16,939 bases of DNA from Terana coerulea. Taxonomy: Eukaryota; Basidiomycota; Agaricomycetes; Polyporales; Phanerochaetaceae. Below, piece after piece: positions 9,477-16,939 of the stretch. The stretch spans positions 1-16,939 of the forward strand of contig JAKOGH010000311.1 of assembly GCA_024811115.1 (NCBI GenBank). Reading direction: 5' to 3'. The notes beneath the pieces were generated by a model that was given only the letters and a program-made list of their open reading frames with translations, ran no database searches and was not told the DNA's origin. Position 1 is the first letter of the stretch. Every line of letters begins with the position of its first letter. The translations under genes and the position numbers were made by a program.

Positions 9477-10617
9477 CGCTTGACGACGAAAGGACTTTTC
9501 GAGGCAGAAATCGGGATGAAGTAAGTGCGGGGTCCTACGCATGCTGGTCATGTAAAAAGAAGGGCAAGAAAGACCAGCAGCTGTTCGTGTGTAGCAAGTG
9601 CCGCACCCTTGGGCGCAAAGTAACATATTGCTCCAAGTGCGTACCTCCAAAGTTATCACTCTTCTCACCATGAAAGGTAGCTTCGTCATAGGGAGTGCCA
9701 GGCCTTGGACTGGAAAGTCGGCAGCCACAAGGCCATCTGCGGCAAGGCAATGTCGGAAGACATGATACCTAGCTTGTTCTTGGGCCCGCTATCGACACAA
9801 CAGAACGCCAATGCAGGGCCGTGGCTACCGACACCAGACGCCTCCTTCAAACGCTCGCCAAGCTTTTTATATCAATTGCATGTGCTCGCTATTCATCCTG
9901 ATGCCCAATATGTCGTACGCACGCCTACCATCCTCTCTAATGATCTTCAGTCTGACCGCCACAACCCTCGGGGACAACGCAGATATTTGACCCTGAAAAT
10001 GTATCAGGACGGGAATGCGCATACGTCCAGTTGAACAGTGAAATGCGATTCATGTTCGCTTTCTATCGTAACCGTGGTACGTTGTCCATCAATTCACGTC
10101 GTCATTTGATTGTCATCTTAATGCTCACGCAGCTTTCCGCAATGGTGACGCTGTTAGAATTATAGATTCGAGCTTGTGCTCATTGCGCCCCGACGCTCGG
10201 GCGCTCCGTATTTACATTTGTTTGTTACGCTAATTATGTGCCTGGTTGTGTACCTGACCGTCGTAGTAGATAAACCTGCTGTAATGCAACGTGAACGCTC
10301 GCGCGTTTGCCCCCTCACACCGATGATGTTCCCCCGTGCGACCCGTTATTTTGACAGACACCACATCTGTGCACTACATACACACCATCATGGACGGCCT
10401 CTTCAAGCATAAGGAGGATCCGGTGACCTGTAAATTGCTTTACAAACAGTTGGAGACAGAGTTCAGCATACAACTGCCAGCAGAGCCTGCGAGTTTGGTC
10501 GATATGGCGCATGAATTTTGTGACAGTGACTACTCACTGTCAACAACAACTAGTACAACTGTACCAGGTGCGACGCTCTCAACTGGGGACGGAAATAGTG
10601 GTGCAGTCTCTGAGTAA

Positions 10618-11449
10618 CTAGCTGGGGAACAGACCAGCTCGAGACAGGCTTTCTTGGTTGCAAGCTGTAACTACTTATACAAGTCCAATCCTAAACTGTA
10701 CAGTACCACCTGGTATCCTCGTGTATGTACTAGAGCAGTCCAGAACAATAGAGAAACATACGGAAACCACGAGTATCGATGAAAGAACAATAGATAGGGG
10801 TAGAAGACAATGGAAATGAAAAGAATACCCTAGAGATGCTCAGAATTTCATGACACTCACAAGAGGAGCTGAAATTCGCCCTACTTTCTGTCGATGTTGC
10901 AGACTTTGTGTTGCAGTCACAGGGTACGACCGATAGGTTGTTAACATCGCGCTGATTTATTGTAGATTTATACCCTTTTTGCTGCTCTCGTAGTTGTATA
11001 GACAGTCGATTACTATACGTCAACACCCTTCCGAAGAGGAATAATGTGGCCGAACCGCTGCATATTGAAGATTTCCCGTACTCATTACTGGCAACTTCAG
11101 CAGTTCAGAGGGGAATTTGCTGGTGCGCGCGTCCGAGGACAGAACACTAATAGAGCTGACTTCTGGAAAAGCATTAGTGTCGCGATTTCACCCACGTCGT
11201 GTTGGACGAAAGGCCGTGGCATCCACGCCAAGGTGGACGAACTTGCAATCGGGCGTTTCCAGCCGCGACGTAGCACGCTGACAGGAATAATATCAACAAG
11301 CCTTGTTTACAGCAGCAGCATCGCAGAAGCTATCGCAGGCGTATAGTGTATGTGCAGTGCTCGAGGCTATATGTACCGCGATTGAGCCCCTCTGTCCATC
11401 CAATGAGCCCACAGCGCCACTATTTCTCGTGAGATGCCGGAGTGTCCAC
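10618..11449. other. Intergenic region between MYND copy 1 and the convergent PAH gene
   Basis: The right part should hold the 3' untranslated region of the PAH gene and the left part that of MYND copy 1. Open frames of 95-100 codons on each strand (for example 11044-11346 plus, 11026-10730 minus) show no family motif or splice support. No clear AATAAA was seen in either orientation. Confidence 0.45.
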
Positions 11450-13033
11450 CTAAACATGCCCCTCATGCAGGTCGGTACGTCTTGCCATCTCCAGGGCAGC
11501 ACGCACAAGACGCAGAAACGAATCATCTGCCGGGTAATGTGTGCCGTACAGCCGTGATCCAGGAGCATTGTCTTCATTATATAGAAGCGGTTTGAGGCGT
11601 TCGAGAAGGATCGGGTGGTTGTGAAACAACGCGGCGATTTTCTGCATTACCTCGTACTCGCCCACCCTGTGACAGTTATAGGCAATCAACTCGGTATTCG
11701 CAATAAATGAGAGAGCTTAAAAACTCACGTGGATTCATCAGCCTCGAGCCGGATGTGCCTGAGTTCCTGAGTGAACCGTGCCCGGTCAGGGTATCCACGA
11801 ATTATTGTGGTCATGGAAGTAATATCAACACCACTAGATTCTGCCTGGGATTCCATACTGCCGGATTCAGTTAGCACTCGTGTTATGCAATGGCTCCGGA
11901 AGGCATTCACCTTGGCATCAAATGGCTTTGAGGGACAGGAGCTTCCGCCTCAGGGCGAGGTCGATAAACCACTATAGAGTTAGGGGGAGCATATTCGCCT
12001 GCATCCCCGTCCACTATATGCATCACCGACGGAAGAAAATTCGTGGCCAGCTGGCCCTCGAACTTGAATCCCGCGTGGTATAGGAATGGGATACATCCGT
12101 TGTAAAGGTAGGGATAGCCATCGAACAAGGCCCACAGCCGCTCCGCCACTTCTCTTTCACCCATCCTAAACCATATTCAGATGTATACGCGCGAGGTTGA
12201 CAATGAAAAGCACGTACAGCCTCGCCATGCAGGCACTCATGACCCCCAAGAATTCTTCTAGAACCTCTGGCCTATCTGGGAATGTGTCCATGATAAGTGC
12301 TATGAGTTCGTAGTTCTCCTGGTGCCCTGCGAGCCAGATAACGGGGCTAGAACATCTGTTAGATGCAGCGCCATAGAGCCATCCAACGAGGAACTTACTC
12401 ATCAATAATAGGTTTGTCGTCTGTCGGCAGATTCTTCGTCGGGCCGCCGTCAATGATAGTCGTCGAACCGTTGAGAATGTGCCCATGTTTAGTTGGGCCT
12501 TTGATGCGATAGACGGTCTTGCCGTCGCCCTTTTTCAACTCTTTGGCTTCGACCTGATATCCATACCTGCGAAGGAAGGACATGCACCCGGCGAGCAGTT
12601 CCTTGTGCTGACTGAAAACGCGTTCCAACCCTCTAACAAGGTGCATGTCGCTCGGCATCCTAGACACAAAATGTCAGAGGTTGACTTCGAAAAGTGACCT
12701 GCGAGCTAGGTGCACGTTCATCATACCTTCCGGTCAAGAACTGGTATATGACGCTGCGATATCGGCGATACGTCTCTGGTTGATCAACACACGTCCTTAA
12801 GATGGAGGCATAGTACCGGTTCGTCCGTATGGCCGCAACCTGCCAATGTTCGGCCCTGATAAAACGAATGAGCCATAGCCTTTACAGTCTGAAATAACGG
12901 CGACTAACTCAAGGGGTGCTTGCCGCGCATGGAGTGTAGGGAGTACGATGACTTGAACAGGTACCTCTTCGATGATGGTCGGTGGTTCAGAACCGGTTGA
13001 CTCAAGGACACGCAATTTGGGCTGCTGCGACAT
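11450..13033 (-). CDS. Triple PAH-repeat protein (Sin3-like paired amphipathic helices only)
   Basis: Seven exons join without a frame break into 414 codons plus stop: 13033-12909, 12855-12727, 12659-12399, 12346-12218, 12165-11911, 11857-11729, 11666-11450. All six introns (52-67 nt) are phase 2. The protein has three PAH-like repeats, each with a helix-1/2 part in a 129-nt exon (QPETYRRYRSVIYQF; DRPEVLEEFLGVM; YPDRARFTQELRHI) and a helix-3/4 part in the next exon (LERVFSQHKELLAGCMSFL; LWALFDGYPYLYNGCIPFL; IAALFHNHPILLERLKPLL), at about residues 55-115, 182-250 and 308-370. PAH domains in the Sin3 corepressor bind short helices of transcription factors. The HDAC-interaction region of Sin3 is absent and the protein is far shorter, so this is a PAH-only protein, probably nuclear. 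The first 42 residues look disordered. A TATA element within an inverted repeat lies just upstream. It is transcribed convergently with MYND copy 1 and divergently from copy 2. Confidence 0.85.
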
Positions 13034-13062
13034 GGTTGTTGCTGAAGGAAAGACTCAAGAGT

Positions 13063-13107
13063 GAGTGGCTCGAGCCCGGAGATATATGATCATGGCTTGA
13101 GCCACTC
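13063..13107. promoter_or_regulatory. Inverted repeat around the TATA box of the PAH gene
   Basis: Arms GAGTGGCTCGAGCC (13063-13076) and GGCTTGAGCCACTC (13094-13107) are inverted and match at 13 of 14 positions. The 17-base spacer holds an ATATAT element (13082-13087), about 50 bases upstream of the PAH gene's ATG. This could be a dyad operator for a dimeric regulator at the core promoter. Confidence 0.45.
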
Positions 13108-13599
13108 GCCTGGTTACTTTCTCCGACACAATGCAGCACTAGACTCATAGAAATCACCGAAACATCGATCAAGACAATACGCTTAGTGGTGGGTTCTGCT
13201 CAATACACCCCATATTCGGCCGCCCTGTAATTCACGATGTCTTGTGCAACGCAAGACGGTGAACGGTGGCTGCCGTAACAAACTTAAAACATCTTATTGC
13301 TTGAGCTGCGTGACCCAACAAATATTGTTTCATGTTTCAAAATTTGACCCTCTGAAGCTTGACTGCTCAAGCAGGGTTACTAATAGAGAAAGAGGTGTAG
13401 GAACGACGTACCATAGGCGTTGTGAGGACGCCACTGCCCAAAAACTCGCCTCGAGTCTCGGGTGCCACAGCAGAGCAACCAACCGTCCGGTTACCGAAAG
13501 AATGCGCAAGGCGTGGTTGAGATCTCGCAGTGAGCAAGTGCATTGATATTCGCTAGACTTTGTGTGTCTGGTGGTGGTCGGGCGCTGGGAGGCACAGCC
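13108..13599. other. Divergent intergenic region between the PAH gene and MYND copy 2
   Basis: I see no gene. It would contain the upstream region of the PAH gene to the left and distal promoter sequence of MYND copy 2 to the right. The segment is not repeated upstream of copy 3, so it marks the left limit of the tandem duplication. Confidence 0.45.
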
Positions 13600-13619
13600 A
13601 CGCGAGAGGGAACGGGAAA

Positions 13620-13632
13620 TGCTGAGTCAGCA
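13620..13632. promoter_or_regulatory. TGAGTCA-centred palindrome in the MYND copy 2 promoter
   Basis: TGCTGAGTCAGCA is a 13-base palindrome (central base aside) holding the Gcn4/AP-1-type bZIP core TGAGTCA, with the flanks of a Maf-type extended site. It lies about 207 bases upstream of the start codon. The same site at the same distance precedes copy 3. Confidence 0.55.
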
Positions 13633-13760
13633 TTTCATCAAAACTCTCTAGCCAAGAAAGGCAATTCAGCTTCCCTTTCACCACTACGCTCAACGATCTT
13701 GGCCCAGCGACTGCTATCTGGAGCGAAGGTTCACTCAGACAGGATGAGTCCGTGCGCACC

Positions 13761-13766
13761 ATATAA
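13761..13766 (+). promoter_or_regulatory. TATA box of MYND copy 2
   Basis: ATATAA within CCATATAAGCTGG lies 78 bases upstream of the ATG at 13839. The equivalent of copy 3 is at the same distance. Confidence 0.55.
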
Positions 13767-13838
13767 GCTGGACTTTTTGAACCTTGTCCTCATCTGCTTT
13801 CCCCCATTACCACAGACTGCGAGGCCAACCCCGCCACG

Positions 13839-15547
13839 ATGTCCTACCTTGCATCTGTCGGCATGGACGCCCCGCCAGCAACCTACGCTGCTCGCCTTGC
13901 GTGGGAAGTGGTCATGTCAAAGGATGCCGACAAAAACCTTGCAGTCCTTCTCGCAGGCTTCACCTCGGAGTTCAGAGACAGCTTGACGGGGCTAGCCACT
14001 GCGGAGGCTGGGCTGCGGGCCGAAGAGGCTCAAACCCGTACTCTCGTGCGCACGCAAGAGCACCTGGCATCAGAGTTTGTTAAGCTCTGCGTGCTGTACG
14101 ACTTCGAGACAAGATGGAGACAGCTCACGCCTCAGCGACGCCGGGAGATCGTCCTTGAAGGCATTTGCCTCGTCATGGCAGATCCCCTCATGCGCATTAC
14201 AAGAACGTGGTGTCCTGAAATGAGCCTGGAGAATCTCACTTCGGAAAATGGCGAGGTGTTTCTGAGCCTCGTGGACCATCTTCTGACCGCCGACCCACCA
14301 CGCCGTCCCGGGAACCCATATATTTCCCCATCCTCTTATAGCCGACCTGCGCGACCACTCTCTTTGCAGCCCGGACATGCTGAGGCGCTTTGAGCTTGGC
14401 CGAGCGGATTTTATGACACGGACCCTGCGGAAAATATTTGGCGCATCTGTGAGTGCTTCATCAATAACTGCACATACGGAGCTGATTACAACACATAGTA
14501 TGGCAAAACGGATATCGATATAGAAATCAAATTCCAAAGACCTAGTCTAGCTGAGATACCGCAGAATGTTCCGGGGGCACCCTAACGGGATGTGTCAGCT
14601 GTACTCCGAGCTGAGCTCTGGCCGTAACCAACAGTCATATGCTTGCTTTGCCTGCGGTGCACCGCCTGCCGAGCTAAGGGAGAATCAACGATTACGCGCT
14701 TGCACATCATGCTCAAAAAGAGGACGAAAGATACTCTACTGCTCAACGTGCGTCCTCTCTGGTGTATTGCACAAGTATGTTGACCATAGCCTTGGACCTT
14801 ACAGGAAATGCCAAAAGGAAGATTGGAACAACGGAAAGCCGACTCCTCACAAGACTATATGCGGGAGAGAATGGACTCGGGGTGCAGCTGTTAGGTCTGT
14901 CACATCCACGGAGGACGAAAGCTATCCAGAGCGGTTTCCGCGTGCTGATCCGGGATACCAACGCTCCCCGGCGCTGCTTCACCAGTTGAAGTTGTTGAAC
15001 GGAAGAGAGGACAGGGACTATGCGGTGCGTGTGATGGCTACATTCCACTCGGAAACGGTACTAATGACTGCAATACTTAGATTCATCTCGGTCTACCGTG
15101 CGTCCTTCCGGTCCAAATGGACCAAAATTGTGAGTATCTGTGGCAATGACGGATTGTCAGTCGTGCTAACCTCGTACCTCTAGTTCGTCAAGAGTTCTTG
15201 CTGTTTCGCAACCAAGGTGCGTCATCGACCATACACGTACAGCCCATCTGACACGTCCATCTGTCGCAACAGCCTTCCGAACGGGCAGCGCACTCGCCGT
15301 TCGTGCCATGTATGCGCTGTTGATGGCTCAGTTCACAGCATCCCAGGACGACGCTTTCAAAGCCGGGGTTATCGACTCGTTGGATCAGAACTTGAAGCTC
15401 AAAGTCAACCTTAAGTATCGCGCACAGCTCGAAGCTGAGTTCGGCGTTGAACTCGACGACTCGAACGTTGCTCCCGCTACAACCTACAGCTATCCAGATC
15501 CTACTCCGGAGGAGCTTGAGATGGTCAGACGCTGCATGGGACTTTAA
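13839..15547 (+). pseudogene. MYND zinc-finger family gene, copy 2, probably broken
   Basis: Best preserved copy. Exons inferred: 13839-14448, 14499-14747, 14805-15024, 15081-15129, 15184-15216, 15273-15547, with introns of 50-57 nt and good sites (TACTAATGAC branch in the fourth intron). Exons 3-6 join in frame and end in MVRRCMGL. The MYND finger is complete: CFAC, CTSC, YCSTKCQ, HKTIC. Breaks: against copy 3, one base is missing after the Arg codon near 14308 and one from the C-run of TTTCCCC near 14325, so the open frame drifts and stops at 14391. Exon 2 then has an in-frame TAA near 14582, with a 2-base deletion just after it (TGTCAGCTG against TGACTCAGTTG). A 37-base GT-AG segment (14308-14344) could bypass the first pair if spliced, but it is very short and covers sequence that is coding in copy 3. 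The family's cellular role is unknown to me. Confidence 0.75.
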
Positions 15548-15774
15548 ATTTGGCAGAGAGCAACTACAGACAATTGTGCTGCGTTCTACAATCCATCAAC
15601 CATACTCGCTGCATTCGTGCTCTGGGTTTGCGACCGCTCTAGCTAGCAAGTCTGAGACAAACCGCTCGAGTGATCCCGCTACGCGGGCTTAAGCTTCCTC
15701 CCCAACCCCACCGCTAGCTAGTCGCGTCCGCTGCCTCATATACATACACCGTTCGGCGTGCCGTCGAAGCTGGA
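15548..15774. other. Spacer between MYND copies 2 and 3
   Basis: This holds the presumed 3' untranslated region of copy 2 and the duplication junction. No gene or clear AATAAA signal was seen. Confidence 0.4.
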
Positions 15775-15795
15775 ACGCGAAGAGGGAGCGGAGAA

Positions 15796-15808
15796 CGCTG
15801 AGTCAGCA
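15796..15808. promoter_or_regulatory. TGAGTCA-centred site in the MYND copy 3 promoter
   Basis: CGCTGAGTCAGCA differs from the copy 2 site only at its first base. The palindromic core GCTGAGTCAGC is retained, again about 207 bases upstream of the ATG. Confidence 0.5.
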
Positions 15809-15935
15809 TCCCATCAAAATCCTCCAGCTGAAAAGGCAATCCAACTTCCCTCTCACCACAACACTCAGCGGTCTTGGCCCAGCGGTTCCTATCTGGGGCG
15901 AAGGTTCATTGAGGCATGATGGGTCCGTGCGAAAC

Positions 15936-15941
15936 ATATAA
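15936..15941 (+). promoter_or_regulatory. TATA box of MYND copy 3
   Basis: ATATAA within ACATATAATCTGG lies 79 bases upstream of the ATG at 16015, matching the copy 2 arrangement. Confidence 0.5.
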
Positions 15942-16014
15942 TCTGGGCCACTGCAAACCTTACCTTCGCCTGCTTTCCCCATATCCACAAACGACGAGGC
16001 CAAACCCTGCTACG

Positions 16015-16939
16015 ATGTCCTAACTTGCATATCTTGCCACGGACGCCCCACCAACAACTTACGCTGCTCGCCTTGCATGGGAAGCGGCGGTATCGTAGGA
16101 TGCCGATAACGAGCTTGTTATGTTCCTTGCGTCCTTCACTCCGGAGTACAGAGACAACATAACAAGGCTGGCCACTGGGGAGGCTGGGCTGCGGGCCGAA
16201 GAGGCTCAAATCCGTACTCTTGTCTACTCACAGGAGCTCTTGGCGTCAGATTTTGCTATCTTCTGCGCGCGGGACGATTTCGAGACGAAGTGGAGAAATC
16301 TCACGCCTCGTCGACGCCAGGAAATTGTCCTCGAAGGGATCTGCCTCGTCATGGCAGAGCATTTCATGCGCTATAAAAGGATGTGGTGTCCCGAAGCGAG
16401 CCTGGAAAATCTTACGTCTGACAACGGCGAAATTTATCTGGAGCTTGTAAAGCATCTCCTACCTACCGACTCATCGCACCGTGTTCCAGAACCCATCTAT
16501 TTCCCCCATCCCGTCATGACCGACTTGCGCGACAATAATGTTTGCGGACCCGTGATACTCAAACGCTTTGAGCTTGAACGAGCGGATTTTATGACACTCT
16601 CTGGCGAATATTCCGCGCGTTTGTGAGCACCTTTCTGATCACCGGAGACTGCTGCACGGAGCTGATCAGCACACAGTACGAGAAAACAGATATAGATACA
16701 ACAGTCAAATTCCAGAAGCCCAGCGAGGCTGAGATGCGACAGAATTTCCCCGAGGATGTCCGTGACGAGGTGACTCAGTTGTTTGCCGAACTGTGCTCTT
16801 TCCGTGGCGAACAGTCCTATGCTTGCTTTGCCTGCGGTGCACCCCCGAGAGAATTACAGGAAAATCAGCGATTGCGCGCGTGTACAACTCCAGCACATCG
16901 ACCATGAACTTGAACCTTACAGGAAGTGCCAAAGGGAAG
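16015..16939 (+). pseudogene. MYND zinc-finger family pseudogene, copy 3 (partial)
   Basis: The start context matches copy 2, but the third codon is TAA (16021-16023) where copy 2 has TAC. A second in-frame stop, TAG, is at 16096-16098, where copy 2 has Lys. From 16099 the frame is open and close to copy 2 (TGEAGLRAEEAQIRTLV, WCPEASLENLTSDNGEIYLE, EPIYFPHPV). Near the end of exon 1 it is four bases shorter than copy 2, which shifts the frame to a stop at 16624. The first intron (16623-16676) is preserved and exon 2 continues to YACFACGAPP. About 62 bases are then missing relative to copy 2: the second MYND Cys pair, the YC motif and the next intron's 5' end. The MYND finger is therefore destroyed. 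The copy continues past the window. Confidence 0.78.

Larger units (their letters stand above)
8380..10617 (+). pseudogene. MYND zinc-finger family pseudogene, copy 1
   Basis: Homologous to copies 2 and 3 by shared motifs: WCPDSTVQHLASNSGQTYLD against WCPEMSLENLTSENGEVFLS, and LYKQLETEFSIQL against KYRAQLEAEFGVEL. From the ATG at 8380 the frame meets TAG at 8440-8442, where the other copies have Trp (RLAWE). It then stays open to a GTGAGT donor at 9016 (intron to 9070). The next exon ends in TAA soon after IDEVRL. A duplicated block follows with its own intron (9321-9371), then TAG at 9471-9473 and a frame break with TAA at 9522-9524 just before the MYND finger. The finger itself is complete (CWSC, CSKC, YCSKEC, HKAIC), spanning about 9542-9743 around an intron at 9637-9691. 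A conserved intron at 10077-10132 matches one in copy 2. A further stop and about 100 unmatched bases precede the C-terminal block at 10390-10617. MYND fingers bind zinc and mediate protein contacts; the family's role is unknown to me. Confidence 0.75.
13600..15547 (+). repeat. Tandem duplication, left unit (promoter plus MYND copy 2)
   Basis: Sequence from about 13600 onward is repeated from about 15775 to the window end, with an offset near 2,176 bases. Homology includes about 240 bases of promoter, the start codon context (ACGATGTCCTA), exon 1, the first intron position and the MYND start. Divergence is moderate, with small indels. Confidence 0.75.
15775..16939 (+). repeat. Tandem duplication, right unit (promoter plus MYND copy 3, cut by window end)
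   Basis: Second unit of the roughly 2.18-kb tandem duplication, partner of 13600-15547. It runs out of the window inside the MYND region. Confidence 0.75.

Noticed and set aside
14308..14344. 37-base GT-AG segment in MYND copy 2 as a real intron
   Set aside because: It is shorter than any other intron here (46 nt or more), has a poor donor (GTCCCG), and its sequence is coding in copy 3 (EPIYFPHP). Two small deletions are the simpler reading, though transcripts could overturn this.
14070..14537. 155-codon minus-strand frame
   Set aside because: Antisense to MYND copy 2. An equivalent antisense frame in copy 3 only reflects the shared sequence.
1..16939. CRISPR arrays, transposon ends or viral insertions
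   Set aside because: No regular spacer array, no transposase or reverse transcriptase motifs and no terminal inverted or long terminal repeats were recognised.

Overview
The window reads as basidiomycete (probably Agaricomycete) nuclear DNA. Coding regions are cut by many 46-71-nt introns with GTRNGT-type donors and CTRAC/CTAAT-like branch sites. The recognisable families (fungal F-box, FRE-type metalloreductase, PAH-repeat and MYND-finger proteins) are typical of such genomes. The species cannot be named from the sequence.

Layout, left to right: (1) an F-box protein gene on the minus strand (128-1054) with an upstream TATA box and a probable leader intron; (2) a doubtful small two-exon minus-strand gene (1910-2291) with an AATAAA signal downstream; (3) gene-poor DNA; (4) an initiator tRNA-Met(CAU) gene on the minus strand (3535-3606) with Pol III T-run terminators; (5) a 13- or 14-exon minus-strand ferric reductase gene (4004-6714) with a TATA box and, about 0.4 kb upstream, a cluster of GATA motifs including one exact match to the site bound by iron-sensing GATA repressors; (6) about 1.6 kb with no supported gene; (7) three plus-strand copies of a MYND-zinc-finger family (8380-10617, 13839-15547, 16015 to beyond the window end), all carrying apparent inactivating lesions; (8) between copies 1 and 2, on the opposite strand, an apparently intact seven-exon gene (11450-13033) for a 414-residue protein made of three paired-amphipathic-helix (PAH, Sin3-type) repeats.

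Two parts stand out. The PAH gene is a triplicated two-exon module: exons 2, 4 and 6 are each exactly 129 nt, all six introns are phase 2, and each PAH repeat is split by an intron at the same place. The MYND array looks like a decaying gene family: copies 2 and 3 form a 2.18-kb tandem duplication that includes the promoter, with a shared TATA box and TGAGTCA palindrome, while copy 1 is more diverged and contains its own internal exon-intron-exon duplication.

The ferric reductase would reduce extracellular ferric or cupric ions at the plasma membrane, and its upstream GATA sites suggest repression under high iron. The PAH protein has no Sin3 HDAC-interaction region, so it may be a lineage-specific nuclear adaptor; that role is inferred. 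All exon models were made by eye from splice consensus, reading frame and comparison among the copies in the window.
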